Source of the DNA: Streptomyces geranii
Lineage (GTDB): Bacteria > Actinomycetota > Actinomycetes > Streptomycetales > Streptomycetaceae
NCBI RefSeq assembly: GCF_002954775.1
Contig: NZ_KZ672952.1
Coordinates: forward strand, 624,883-688,882
Direction of reading: 5' to 3'
DNA: 64,000 nt
Positions 23,311 to 31,599 of the stretch are shown here, piece after piece. The notes below the pieces were generated by a model, which was not told the origin of the DNA, did no database searches, and was given only the letters and a program-made list of their open reading frames with translations. Numbering within the stretch: position 1 is the first letter of the stretch; the number at the start of each line of letters is the position of its first letter. The position numbers and the translations under genes are program-made.

Positions 23311-24495
23311 TTACAGCAGCCCGTGGCGGGGCGGCTTCGTGCCGTTCAGGACGTAGCGGCCGATGTGCTGGACCTTCCAGCGGGCCGGGTCGTGCAGGGT
23401 GTGGGTGCGGGCGTCGCGCCAATGCCGGTGCAGGTTGAGGGAGTTGAGGGCGGAGCGGGTGCCCGCGACCTCGAAGAGGGCGCCGGTGACCTCCACTGCG
23501 GTGGTCGCCGCGTGCGCCTTGGCGACGGCCACGGCGATGGACGCCTCGGCCGCCGACTCGTCGGTGAGGTCGGCGCGGGCCGCGTCCACCGTACGGGCCG
23601 CCTCGCGCAGCAGCGCCTCGGACGCCCGCAGTTGGACGGCGAGTTCACCGAAGCGCTGGATCAGCAGCGGGTCCTCGGCGGCGGTCTCGGCGCCGCTCTC
23701 GAACCAGGGCCGGCTCTTGGTCCGGACGAACTCGGCGGCCTCGGCGAGCGCTCCCCCGGCGATGCCGACGTCGATGGCGGTGTGCAGCAACTGGGCGACG
23801 GCGCCGTGGAGTTGGGGCACCTGGAAGGTGAGGTGGTGCGGGAGGACCCGGTCGGCGGGGACGGGGACCGCGTCGAGCCGGACGGTGCCGCTGGCCGTCG
23901 TACGCTGGCCCATGCCGTCCCAGTCGTCCACGACCGTGAGGCCGGGCGCGTCGCGCGGGACGTACGCCACTTGGAGGTTGTCGTCCTCGGTGCGGGCGAG
24001 GACGGGTATCCAGTCGGCGAACAGGGCGCCCGTCGCGTAGTGCTTGACGCCGTTCAGTACGTACGAACCGTCCGGTCCCGGGCCCAGGCGGGTGCGGATG
24101 TCCTGGAGGTCTCTCGTCCCGGCCTCCGACTGGGCGTTGCCGAGCCGTCGGCCCGCGAGGAGTTCCGCGAAGAAGAACTCCCGTTGCTCCGGCGTTCCCT
24201 GACGGCGGATCACATTGACGTACGCGAAGTGGCTCTGCGGGATCTGGGCGAGGCTCGCGTCGGCCGAGGCGAGCAGGCGGAAGATCTCGGCGAGAGTCTC
24301 CTGGCGTACGTCCGCTCCCCCGTGCTCGGCGGGCACGGTGACCGCGAGCAGTCCCGAGGCGGAGAGCTGGTCCAACTCCGCGCGTGGGAGCCGCCGTTCG
24401 GCGTCCCGGGCGGCTGCCCCGGTGCGGAACTCGTCCGCCAGGGCCGCCGCGACGGTCAGGGCCTCCACGTCGTCGGTGATGACTTTCGCGGTCAT
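23311..24495 (-). CDS. SfnB/DszC-family flavin monooxygenase
   Basis: A 394-residue acyl-CoA-dehydrogenase-fold protein of the SfnB sulfur-acquisition family. Seen are PAEHGGADV, RRLGNAQSEAG, the NGVKHYATGALFADW segment, DDWDGMGQRTTASGTV, and the terminal HTLHDPARWKVQHIGRYVLNG, typical for DszC/SfnB. Such enzymes use FMNH2 to oxidise sulfides, sulfoxides or sulfones. It begins at ATG 24493-24495, 4 bases after the SsuE stop, with no clear ribosome site, so it is probably translated by coupling. It shares its general design with the protein at 25224 but the two sequences are clearly different, suggesting different sulfur substrates. Confidence 0.9.
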   Translation of the reverse strand: MTAKVITDDVEALTVAAALADEFRTGAAARDAERRLPRAELDQLSASGLLAVTVPAEHGGADVRQETLAEIFRLLASADASLAQIPQSHFAYVNVIRRQGTPEQREFFFAELLAGRRLGNAQSEAGTRDLQDIRTRLGPGPDGSYVLNGVKHYATGALFADWIPVLARTEDDNLQVAYVPRDAPGLTVVDDWDGMGQRTTASGTVRLDAVPVPADRVLPHHLTFQVPQLHGAVAQLLHTAIDVGIAGGALAEAAEFVRTKSRPWFESGAETAAEDPLLIQRFGELAVQLRASEALLREAARTVDAARADLTDESAAEASIAVAVAKAHAATTAVEVTGALFEVAGTRSALNSLNLHRHWRDARTHTLHDPARWKVQHIGRYVLNGTKPPRHGLL

Positions 24496-24499
24496 GGGA

Positions 24500-25054
24500 T
24501 CAGACCGCCGCGGCGAGGAGCGGGGTGCGGCCGAGCGCGGTGGAGAACTGGTCGAGGACCTGGGTGAGGGCCTGGGCGGTGGCCGGGGCGACGGCGATGG
24601 AGCCGTCCTCGTGGGCCGTGATGTCCTTGTCGAGGGTGAACCAGCCCTGGACGATGTGGGCGGCGCCCATGGAGTTGAGGACCGGGCGCAGGGCGTAGTC
24701 GATGGCCAGGACGTGGGCGGTGGAGCCGCCGGTGGCCAGCGGCAGCACGGTCTTGCCGGTGAGGGCGTACTGCGGGAGCAGGTCGAGCAGGGCCTTGAGG
24801 ACGCCGGAGTAGGACGCCTTGTAGACCGGGGTGCCCACGACGACGCCGTCGGCGCGCGCGAACAGTTCGGTGGCCTCGACGATCGCCGGGTGCTTGAAGT
24901 CGGCGCCGAGCAACGCCTCGGCGGGGATGGTGCGGACGTCGAGCGGGATCACCTCGTGTCCCTGTGCGGTCAGCCGGGCGTCGAGGTGACGCAGGAGCTT
25001 TCCGGTGCGGGAGGAGACGGAGGGGCTGCCGGAGACGGACAGGACGGTGGCCAT
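24500..25054 (-). CDS. ssuE: NAD(P)H-dependent FMN reductase
   Basis: A 184-residue flavodoxin-like reductase that supplies free FMNH2 to the monooxygenases on either side. SGSPSVSSRT near the N-terminus binds the FMN phosphate; GTPVYKASYSGVLKALLDLLP is the family signature of SsuE. ATG 25052-25054 with AGAGGA upstream is the best start. It sits in the middle of the cluster, 169 bases downstream of the DszC-like gene; that gap holds very long G tracts, so a separate promoter is possible. Confidence 0.92.
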   Translation of the reverse strand: MATVLSVSGSPSVSSRTGKLLRHLDARLTAQGHEVIPLDVRTIPAEALLGADFKHPAIVEATELFARADGVVVGTPVYKASYSGVLKALLDLLPQYALTGKTVLPLATGGSTAHVLAIDYALRPVLNSMGAAHIVQGWFTLDKDITAHEDGSIAVAPATAQALTQVLDQFSTALGRTPLLAAAV

Positions 25055-25101
25055 GGGTCCTCTTTCTGGAGGCTTTCCGGGGGCGATCCGGAGGTCGGGG
25101 T

Positions 25102-25187
25102 GGCCCCCCGCCGGCGGGGGGCCCCCCGGGGGGCGGGTGAGGGGGATCACGTGGGCGGGGGGGGGGGCGCTGGGGGGGGGGGGGGGG
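25102..25187. repeat. Palindromic G/C block with G11 and G16 runs
   Basis: The 169-base gap between the DszC-like and SsuE genes contains a 22-base perfect palindrome (25102-25123), alternating C6/G6 blocks to 25133, then uninterrupted G runs at 25157-25167 (11 G) and 25172-25187 (16 G). Real function could be transcription attenuation or G-quadruplex formation; a sequencing or consensus error in the homopolymers is just as possible. No gene is visible here. Confidence 0.75.
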
Positions 25188-25223
25188 CGCCGCGGCCGGG
25201 CGCGCCCACCCCGGGGGAAGTGG

Positions 25224-26441
25224 TCAGGAGTACCAGGTGGGTTCGGGCAGTTCGCCTTCGAGGACCCAGCGGCCGACCTCGCGCCGCTTGTAGGCGACGG
25301 GGTCGTGCAGGGTGTGGGTGCGGACGTTGCGCCAGAACCGGTCGAGTCCCTCGCTGCTCGCCGTGGAGCGGGCGCCGGTCACCTCGAAGATCCGGTTCGC
25401 GATCTCCAGGGCGACATCGGTGGCGCGGGCCTTGACCGCGGCGACCCTGACCTCGAAGTCGCCGCGCGTCTTCGCGGTGACGGCGTCGGGGTCGTCGTGC
25501 AGCCGCTGCCCCTCGGCGGCGACCGCGTCGGCGAGCGCCTCGACCGCCCAGAGCTTGGCGGTCAGATCGCCGTAGGTGTCGATGACGTACGGCTCGTCGA
25601 CGGCCCGCTCGTGTCCGCCGTGCAGCCAGGACCGGGACTTGGTGCGGGTGTAGCCGGCCGCCGTGTCCAGGGCGCCGCCCGCGATGCCGAGGTAGAAGTT
25701 GACGAACACCAGTTGGATGGTGGGGACGTTGAGGGTGTTGTAGGTGCGCGGCCGGAACTCCTTGCCGACGTATCCGGCGGCCGAGGACCACGGTGTGCGG
25801 ACCCGGTCGAGGGTGACGCCGCCGCTCTCGGTGAGGCGCTGGCCGATGTTGTCCCAGTCGTCGTGGAAGGTCAGGCCCTCGGAGTCGGAGGGCACGATCG
25901 CGAAGACGTGCTGGTCGGTGCCTTCCAGGATGCCTTCGAGGACGGTGACGTCGGAGACCCTGCTGCCGGTGGAGAAGGACTTGCGGCCGGTGAAGAGGAG
26001 GTCGTCGCCGTCCTCGGTGACCACGACGTCCTTGTCGCGCGGGTTGACGGCCCCGCCGAAGAACCACTGGCCCCGGGCGGCCTCGGCCTCCACGTGCTCC
26101 CACTGTTCGCGGGTGCCGACCAACCGGGCGGCCCAGTTCCAGAGGTAGTGGTAGCCGAGGAGCTGGCCGATGGAGCCGTCGGCCTTGGCGACCTCGCGGA
26201 CGACCCGGTAGGCGGTGGGCCAGTCCTGGCCCCCGCCGCCGTGCTCCGTGGGGCCGAGCAGGGTGACGAGGCCGGAGTCCTTGAGGAGGCGGACCTCGGC
26301 GTGCGGGGTCGCGCCGGCCTGGTCGCGTTCGGCGGCGTCCTCGGCGAGGACGGCGGCCACCTCGGTGGCGCGGGCGATCCAGTCCTGGGCGGTGTGCGGG
26401 GCGGGGCGGGTCCGCCAGTCGGCGGGCGTGGCGATGCTCAT
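25224..26441 (-). CDS. DszC/SfnB-like FMNH2-dependent monooxygenase
   Basis: A 405-residue protein with the acyl-CoA-dehydrogenase fold and DszC features: LLGYHYLWNWAARLVG, WFFGGAVNPRD, GRKSFSTGSRVSD, FHDDWDNIGQRLTESGGV and HTLHDPVAYKRREVGRWVL. DszC from Rhodococcus, about the same length, oxidises dibenzothiophene to its sulfone; other relatives act on small sulfides. ATG 26441 follows AGGAGG by 8 bases, and the gene begins 13 bases after the SfnG stop, so they are cotranscribed. The substrate here is not known; a methyl sulfide or sulfoxide leading into the SfnG reaction would make sense. Confidence 0.9.
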   Translation of the reverse strand: MSIATPADWRTRPAPHTAQDWIARATEVAAVLAEDAAERDQAGATPHAEVRLLKDSGLVTLLGPTEHGGGGQDWPTAYRVVREVAKADGSIGQLLGYHYLWNWAARLVGTREQWEHVEAEAARGQWFFGGAVNPRDKDVVVTEDGDDLLFTGRKSFSTGSRVSDVTVLEGILEGTDQHVFAIVPSDSEGLTFHDDWDNIGQRLTESGGVTLDRVRTPWSSAAGYVGKEFRPRTYNTLNVPTIQLVFVNFYLGIAGGALDTAAGYTRTKSRSWLHGGHERAVDEPYVIDTYGDLTAKLWAVEALADAVAAEGQRLHDDPDAVTAKTRGDFEVRVAAVKARATDVALEIANRIFEVTGARSTASSEGLDRFWRNVRTHTLHDPVAYKRREVGRWVLEGELPEPTWYS

Positions 26442-26454
26442 CTCGATGACCTCC

Positions 26455-27618
26455 TCAGACCTGGGCGGGCGCGGACTCGGGCGCGGACTCGTGGGCGGCG
26501 TCGGGCAGTTGGGCCTCCAGCTCGCGCACGAGCGGCAGCACCCGCTTGCCGAAGTACTCGACCTCCTCGTGGTAGTGCAGGAAGCCGAGGAGCAGCAGGT
26601 CGACGCCGAGCCTCTTGTACGCGACGATGCGCTCCGCGATCTGTTCCGGGGTGCCGATGAGGCCCGTACGGAAACCGTCGTTGTACTGGACGAGGTCCTC
26701 GAAGGTGGAGTCCTGCCACATGCCCTTGCCGTCGGCTGCGGACTGTCCGGCCTGCTTCACGGCCGCGCCGAAGCCCTCTACGGCTTCCCGGTCGGCGTTC
26801 GCGACGATCTCGCGGAGCGTGTCGCGGGCCTCGGCCTCGGTGTCGCGGGCGATCAGGAAGCCGTTGAGGCCGAACTTCGGTGCGCGGCGGCCGACTTGGG
26901 CGGCGGAGGCCCGTACGTCGGCGAGTTGCTCGGTGACTCCGTCGAAGTCCTTGCCGTTGGAGAAGTACCAGTCGGAGACCCGGCCTGCCATGGCGCGGGC
27001 GGCGGTGGAGTTGCCGCCCTGGAAGATCTCGGGGTGCGGGCGCTCGGGGGTGTTGAGGGGCTTGGGCTTGAGGGAGAAGTCGCGCAACCGGTAGAAGTCA
27101 CCGGCGAGTTCGGTGTGGTCCTCGGTCCAGATCTGCCGGAGGGCCTGGATGAACTCCTCGGAGCGGCGGTAGCGCTCGTCGTGCTCCAGCCAGGGCTCAC
27201 CGAGGGCGGTGAACTCGCCCTTGAACCAGCCGGATACGACGTTCACCGCGAAGCGGCCGTTGGACAAGTGGTCGGCGGTGGCGCCCAGTTTGGCGAGGAC
27301 ACCCGGGTGCCAGAGCCCGGGGTGGACGGCGGCGATGACCTTCAGGCGCTGGGTGGCAAGGAGCAGGGCGAGGCTGAAGCTGGTCGACTCGTGCTGGAAC
27401 TCGGCGCCGTAGCTGGCCATGTAGCGGACCTGGCTGAGCGCGTACTCGAAACCGTTGTTCTCGGCGAGGACGGCGAGTTCGCGGTTGTAGTCGTAACCCC
27501 AGTCGGTGCGCTGCTCGATTCGGCTGGTGACGAGTCCACCACTGACGTTGGGGACCCAGTAGGCGAATTTCACGGGCTCTGTCGGAACGGGCTCTGCGGG
27601 AACGGCCTCTGCGGACAT
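26455..27618 (-). CDS. sfnG: Dimethylsulfone monooxygenase
   Basis: A 387-residue luciferase-like FMNH2-dependent monooxygenase that converts dimethylsulfone to methanesulfinate and formaldehyde. The N-terminus KFAYWVPNVSGGLVTSRIEQ and the motifs QHESTSFSLALL, NVVSGWFKGEF, PHPEIFQGGNS and FEDLVQYNDGFRTGLIGTP match SfnG closely. ATG 27616-27618 follows AGGAG by 7 bases. The first 14 residues are a short Pro/Glu-rich repeat not usual in the family. It is the first enzyme gene of the leftward sulfur operon and lies behind a cysteine-containing leader peptide and hairpin, which suggests sulfur-status control. Confidence 0.95.
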   Translation of the reverse strand: MSAEAVPAEPVPTEPVKFAYWVPNVSGGLVTSRIEQRTDWGYDYNRELAVLAENNGFEYALSQVRYMASYGAEFQHESTSFSLALLLATQRLKVIAAVHPGLWHPGVLAKLGATADHLSNGRFAVNVVSGWFKGEFTALGEPWLEHDERYRRSEEFIQALRQIWTEDHTELAGDFYRLRDFSLKPKPLNTPERPHPEIFQGGNSTAARAMAGRVSDWYFSNGKDFDGVTEQLADVRASAAQVGRRAPKFGLNGFLIARDTEAEARDTLREIVANADREAVEGFGAAVKQAGQSAADGKGMWQDSTFEDLVQYNDGFRTGLIGTPEQIAERIVAYKRLGVDLLLLGFLHYHEEVEYFGKRVLPLVRELEAQLPDAAHESAPESAPAQV

Positions 27619-27678
27619 GCGGAACTCCTGTTGCGGAATGCGCTAGACGTTTCCGGGCACGCCGATTCCGGCCGGAGC

Positions 27679-27696
27679 GAAATCCGGCTGGATTTC
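27679..27696 (-). promoter_or_regulatory. Hairpin in the sfnG leader
   Basis: GAAATCC and GGATTTC, 4 bases apart, form a perfect 7-bp stem between the leader peptide stop (27736) and the sfnG start. It could be the terminator or anti-terminator arm of a leader-peptide attenuator; alternative pairings with the flanking CCGGCC-rich stretches are possible. Confidence 0.5.
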
Positions 27697-27735
27697 AGGC
27701 GGTTGCGGAAAGGGCGCGGCGGATCGGGTCGGGGA

Positions 27736-27819
27736 TCAGGCCGCAGTGCAACAGGAGGCGCTGGAGACGCGCGCGAGGTCGACGTGCCGTCGCCGCGTGA
27801 GGTCCAGTCGCTTATTCAT
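27736..27819 (-). CDS. 27-aa cysteine-containing leader peptide
   Basis: A short frame, ATG 27817-27819 to TGA 27736-27738, encodes a basic peptide with the core RRRHVDLARVSSASCC and two consecutive Cys codons near the end. This matches the small leader peptides (R-R-x-HxDL-x-R-x-SSA-x-C) that precede sulfur and cysteine metabolism genes in actinobacteria, where ribosome stalling at Cys codons is thought to sense cysteine supply. A GAGG sequence lies just before the start. It ends 117 bases before sfnG, with a hairpin between. The identification rests on pattern and context. Confidence 0.8.
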   Translation of the reverse strand: MNKRLDLTRRRHVDLARVSSASCCTAA

Positions 27820-27920
27820 GTCCTCGATCGTGACAGCCGCCGAAGAGGGCAGTCAAGGAAAACCCGACCGGTCTCGTATCGCGGACCACCTGATTTCACG
27901 AAGGCGTGACAGGGAAACCC

Positions 27921-27950
27921 TTGAACCGGCCGCCCGGCGGCCCGCATTCT
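27921..27950 (+). promoter_or_regulatory. Probable leaderless promoter of the LysR gene
   Basis: TTGAAC (27921-27926) and CATTCT (27945-27950) are spaced by 18 bases and end 6 bases before the GTG start of the LysR gene. No Shine-Dalgarno sequence lies between, so transcription probably begins at or near the start codon. Confidence 0.55.
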
Positions 27951-27956
27951 GCTGCG

Positions 27957-28919
27957 GTGCGCATAGAGCAGCTGGAATACATCGCGGCCGTCACCCGGCT
28001 CGGTTCGCTGCGCCGGGCGGCCGAGGAACTCCGCCTCTCGCAGCCCGCGTTGAGCGAGACCGTACGCAATCTGGAACGGGAACTCGGGGTCGACCTGCTG
28101 GAGCGGAAACGGTCCGGGGCGACGATGAGCACGGAGGGCCGGGAGCTGCTGCCGCACATCGTCAACGTGCTGGACGCGGTGGACCGGCTCAGGGCGGCGG
28201 CGGGCGAACAGCACCGCATCAGCCGGATGGTGCGCGTCGGCACGGTGAACGCGGCGACGGTGCCGCTGCTCATCCCGGCCGTCCGGGAGTTCCGCGCGGC
28301 GCACGAGCTGACGCAGGTCGAGGTGGTGGACGTACAGCAGGCGGAGATCCACCGGGGGCTCACCGAGGGCGGTTTCGATCTCGGCCTGGTGAACCAGCTG
28401 GAGGGCGACGACGTGCCCGCCGGTTTCGAGAGCACCGTACTGCTGCGCGGACGGCCCGTGGTGTGCGTACGTCCGGACAGTCCCCTGGCGGCCCGGCCGT
28501 CGGTGTCGGTGGCCGATCTGCTCGCCGGGCCGCTGATCGCGATGCGCGCCGGCTATGTCATGCACCGCTATCTGCACCGGCTGATGGGCGGCGACGGCGC
28601 GGCCTTCGCGTACTCCACGGACGGCGCCGAGATGGGCAAGCTGATGGTCGCGGAGGGGCTCGGGGCGACCGTACTGCCCGACTTCAGCGTGATCGGCGAT
28701 CCGCTGGAACGGGCGGGCATCCTCACCCACCGGCCGATCGCGGAGGACGACACCACCCAGGTGCTGCTGACGCTCCAGCGCCGCCGGGCGGAGTCCGTGC
28801 CGCTGGCCGCGCGGGACCTGCACGACGTGTTCGTGCGCCGGGCCCGCGAGCTGGGCGGGACACTCACCGTGCGGGACGGGGAGCCCAGCGTCACCGAACT
28901 ACACATAAAGGAAAAGTAA
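27957..28919 (+). CDS. LysR-family regulator, likely of the sulfur cluster
   Basis: A 320-residue LysR-type regulator. The N-terminal winged helix-turn-helix (IEQLEYIAAVTRLGSLRRAA, then LSQPALSETVRNLERELG) is followed by the two-lobed periplasmic-binding-like effector domain (RVGTVNAATVPLLIP onward). I take GTG 27957 as the start, because it begins exactly at the first conserved helix and has a good promoter immediately upstream; a longer frame would add 17 unrelated residues. It is divergent to the SfnG operon across 337 bases, the classical arrangement for a LysR activator. The effector may be a sulfur compound or O-acetylserine; that is inference. Confidence 0.9.
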   Translation: MRIEQLEYIAAVTRLGSLRRAAEELRLSQPALSETVRNLERELGVDLLERKRSGATMSTEGRELLPHIVNVLDAVDRLRAAAGEQHRISRMVRVGTVNAATVPLLIPAVREFRAAHELTQVEVVDVQQAEIHRGLTEGGFDLGLVNQLEGDDVPAGFESTVLLRGRPVVCVRPDSPLAARPSVSVADLLAGPLIAMRAGYVMHRYLHRLMGGDGAAFAYSTDGAEMGKLMVAEGLGATVLPDFSVIGDPLERAGILTHRPIAEDDTTQVLLTLQRRRAESVPLAARDLHDVFVRRARELGGTLTVRDGEPSVTELHIKEK

Positions 28920-28998
28920 GAGCAGAATGGGATAAAGCGGCGTTCACCGCACACCGCGTCGGACGCGGTACGGCCTGCACAGTCGAAGGAGACGAGTC

Positions 28999-29439
28999 AT
29001 GGCCAACGTCTCGCCCACCAGAGGTGACATCTCCAGTCACCCTGACGTACACGAAATGCGGGCGCGGTACGCCCGTATGCTCGGCGGTCGCGATGTGGCG
29101 CTCGTGGACGGACCGGTGTTCCTCGTCGGTCTGTACTGCGCGGCATCCCCCTGGATCCTCCACTACACGACGAGCCAGCCCCCGCTCGTGACCCACAACC
29201 TGATCATGGGCATCGCGATCGGTCTGCTGGCCCTCGGCTTCACCAACACCCCCGAACGCATGTACGGCCTCAGCGGGGCCCTGTGCGCGATGGGTATCTG
29301 GATGATCGTCTCGCCGTGGATCGTCGGCGACAGCCCTGACGCCGGTGTCGTGCTGAACAACATCATCATCGGCGCCCTGGCCCTGTTCCTGGGGCTGCTG
29401 AGTGCGGGCGCGACGGCGAAGAGCTCCAACAGGTCATAA
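28999..29439 (+). CDS. SPW-repeat membrane protein
   Basis: A 146-residue integral membrane protein with four hydrophobic segments. It carries two SPW motifs (AASPWILHY near residue 50 and VSPWIVGDS near residue 107), each at the end of a membrane helix, as in the SPW-repeat family; each repeat is a pair of helices. The N-terminal 35 residues are soluble and His/Arg-rich. GAAGGAGACGAG precedes the ATG. The function of the family is unknown; it is common in actinobacteria. It is followed by a terminator and is a single-gene unit. Confidence 0.88.
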   Translation: MANVSPTRGDISSHPDVHEMRARYARMLGGRDVALVDGPVFLVGLYCAASPWILHYTTSQPPLVTHNLIMGIAIGLLALGFTNTPERMYGLSGALCAMGIWMIVSPWIVGDSPDAGVVLNNIIIGALALFLGLLSAGATAKSSNRS

Positions 29440-29446
29440 CCCGGAA

Positions 29447-29478
29447 GCGGGCCCGGTCCTCGGAGGGGACCGGGCCGC
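29447..29478. terminator. Bidirectional terminator
   Basis: GGCCCGGTCC (29450-29459) pairs with GGACCGGGCC (29467-29476), extended by GCG/CGC with one bulged base, between two convergent genes. Confidence 0.75.
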
Positions 29479-29497
29479 TCGCCGTCCGGCCCACGGT

Positions 29498-30964
29498 TCA
29501 GCTCACGTTGAGCGCCGTGTCGTCGATGACGAAGGACGTCTGGAGCACGGAGCCCTCGACGCCGGTGAACTTGACGGTGACCGTCTGCCCCGCGTAGGCG
29601 CTGAGGTCGAAGCTGCGCAGGGTGTAGCCACTGGCCGCGTTGAGGTTGGAGTAGGTGGCGAGGGTCGACAGCACCGTGCCGCCGCTGTTGAGGACCTGCG
29701 GTTTGAGGGTGTCGTACGCCGTCGAGGTGGTCGTCTCGGCGGTGTCGATGTGCAGATAGAAGCTCAGGGTGGCCGAGCAGCCGGACGGGATCGTCACCGA
29801 CTGGGCGAGCGTGTCGGTGTGGGCGGAGGCGTAGCCGTTCAGCCAGGCCTTGTAGGAGCCGGTACGGGCGGCCTGGCTGCTGGAGCTGGTGATGACTCCG
29901 CTGGTCGCGGTCCAGGACGAACTGCCGGACTCGAAGCCGGGGTTGGCGAGCAGCTGGGCCGCGGTGCAGTCGCCGTCGCCGCCTCCGTCGTCCCCGCCGT
30001 CGTCGTCGGTGGCGCCGGAGAGCCAGGCCGTGGCGTTGAGGGCGAGTTCGGCGTTGGTGCCGGCGGTGTCGTTCCAGCCGTCGTACAGGGTGTTGCCGGA
30101 CTGGCCGGTGCCGTCGTCGATCGGGGAGCTGTCACCCCAGAAGGCGACCCGGCCGCTGCCGAAGGTGCTGGTGGCGAAGAAGGCGCCGGTGTTGCCGGAG
30201 TAGCCGGTGCGGTAGACGAGGCCTTTGACCGAGGAGTTGGCGGAGGGGCTGAGGGTGGCCGTCGTACCGCTGCGGATGATGCTGCCGGTGACCGTGCCGA
30301 AGGAGCCGTTGAGGACCGGGTCCGTGCTGCTGGAGACGGCGCTCGGGTCGTCGGTGCTGACGTTGAGGGTGTCGACGGTGAAGCCGAAGGGGTTGGTGCC
30401 GTCGACGCTGTTGTTGCTCATCAGGTCGTTGATGATCTCGACGGCGTCCTCGCCGTCGTTGTTGCGGTCGGCGCCGGTGTGGTCGGAGACGAGGAAGAGT
30501 CCGCCGCCGTTCTGCACGAAGGTCATCACGGCGGTCTTCTCGGCCGTGGAGAGCAGGACGTTCGGCTCGGGAAGCACGAAGGTGTCGAAGTTCTGCAGGT
30601 CGGTGGCGGCCGAGGTGCCGTAGGTGATGGTGCCGCCGGAGGCGAGCGTCTTCAGCGAGTAGTCGCCGGTCCGCTGCAGGGCGACGCCCCAGGCGGAGAT
30701 CGCGCCGGTCCAGTCGGTCTCGGAGGTCGGGGTGGAGTCCTGGCCCAGCGGGTCCGGCTGGCTGGTGCTGATGATCCAGTCGGCGTTTCCGGCCGTCTCC
30801 GCCTTGGAGTTGTCGAACAGGACGCGGTGCGCGGTGGCCGCCTCGGCCGGGGCGGCCGTGGACAGCTGGACGACGGCACCGGCACCGAGGAGACCGAACA
30901 CGGCCACGGCCGTGGTGACTCCGGAACCGAGTCTTCGCTGCGGGGAGTTTCTGAACGAGGGCAT
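29498..30964 (-). CDS. Secreted GATase-like protein with C-terminal carbohydrate-binding domain
   Basis: A 488-residue exported protein. The signal peptide has basic residues ([10 protein letters not shown]), a hydrophobic core and a cleavage region near APAEAATA. Residues about 40-320 look like a glutamine-amidotransferase-like fold ([21 protein letters not shown], then [22 protein letters not shown]). A linker rich in Asp and Gly ([14 protein letters not shown]) leads to a galactose-binding-like beta sandwich ([16 protein letters not shown]...[10 protein letters not shown]) that resembles carbohydrate-binding modules of secreted Streptomyces enzymes. GGAGG lies before ATG 30964. The catalytic activity, if any, is unknown. 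Confidence 0.85.
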   Translation of the reverse strand: MPSFRNSPQRRLGSGVTTAVAVFGLLGAGAVVQLSTAAPAEAATAHRVLFDNSKAETAGNADWIISTSQPDPLGQDSTPTSETDWTGAISAWGVALQRTGDYSLKTLASGGTITYGTSAATDLQNFDTFVLPEPNVLLSTAEKTAVMTFVQNGGGLFLVSDHTGADRNNDGEDAVEIINDLMSNNSVDGTNPFGFTVDTLNVSTDDPSAVSSSTDPVLNGSFGTVTGSIIRSGTTATLSPSANSSVKGLVYRTGYSGNTGAFFATSTFGSGRVAFWGDSSPIDDGTGQSGNTLYDGWNDTAGTNAELALNATAWLSGATDDDGGDDGGGDGDCTAAQLLANPGFESGSSSWTATSGVITSSSSQAARTGSYKAWLNGYASAHTDTLAQSVTIPSGCSATLSFYLHIDTAETTTSTAYDTLKPQVLNSGGTVLSTLATYSNLNAASGYTLRSFDLSAYAGQTVTVKFTGVEGSVLQTSFVIDDTALNVS

Positions 30965-31154
30965 CCGGCGAACCTCCGTCTGGGGTGGGAAGAGGTTGTG
31001 CGAGGAGCGAGTCTCCGCGCGTAGAACGACCATCGACGGTCTCCCGCGCAACGCAATGTTGAAATGTACATGACGATTACGAGGCTGAACAGACTGTCCC
31101 GGCCGGCAGCGGGCAGTAGTTCAGACACAGGCAATGCGGCATGGAGGGGCGGAA

Positions 31155-31442
31155 ATGACGATCTCCAGCATCATCGGCGCCATCATCATCGGCACCGTCA
31201 TCGGTGTACTGGGCCGACTCGTCGTCCCGGGACGCCAGCGCATCGGCATCCTCTGGACGATCGGGGTCGGCATCGTGGCCGCGCTCATCGGATCGGCGAT
31301 AGCCGCCGGATTCGACGTGGCCGACACGGACGGCGTCGACTGGGTCGAGTGGCTCATCCAGATCGGCCTCGCGGCCTTCGGCGTGGCCGCGCTGGACCGG
31401 GCGAAGGCGCCGGGGCGCGGCAGGGGCAGCAGGCGGCACTGA
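31155..31442 (+). CDS. GlsB/YeaQ/YmgE-family small membrane protein
   Basis: A 95-residue protein with three predicted membrane segments and the family's GxxGxLxR-like pattern (IIGTVIGVLGRLVVPGRQRIG). The family, once named transglycosylase-associated, is linked to envelope stress in other bacteria, without a known activity. I take ATG 31155, which follows GGAGGGGCGG; an ATG seven codons earlier would place the ribosome site inside the gene. It is separated from the divergent gene at 30964 by about 190 bases and ends before a dispersed-repeat terminator. Confidence 0.85.
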   Translation: MTISSIIGAIIIGTVIGVLGRLVVPGRQRIGILWTIGVGIVAALIGSAIAAGFDVADTDGVDWVEWLIQIGLAAFGVAALDRAKAPGRGRGSRRH

Positions 31443-31500
31443 GAATTCCGTTGCGGGCACTGAGCGAAGGGCGTTAGACAGGCCCGGCGGAGTCCTGTCG

Positions 31501-31566
31501 GCGCTTCCCCGCGCCTCCAAGGGGCGCGGGGAAGCGCGTGACCAGCCACGACGGATCTGCAGCCGA
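31501..31566. repeat. Second copy of the dispersed intergenic palindrome
   Basis: Perfect 15-bp arms at 31501-31515 and 31523-31537 are followed by the block GACCAGCC...GCAGCC that also follows the hairpin at 22012. It lies just after the GlsB-like gene and is likely its terminator. Confidence 0.8.
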
Positions 31567-31599
31567 AGTGCCGCCGCCACTCACCGCCACGGAGACGAC

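Noticed and set aside
25147-26103. Open frame antisense-shifted over the DszC-like gene, reading into the G-rich gap
   Set aside because: It is in another frame of the same strand, low-complexity, and runs through homopolymers.
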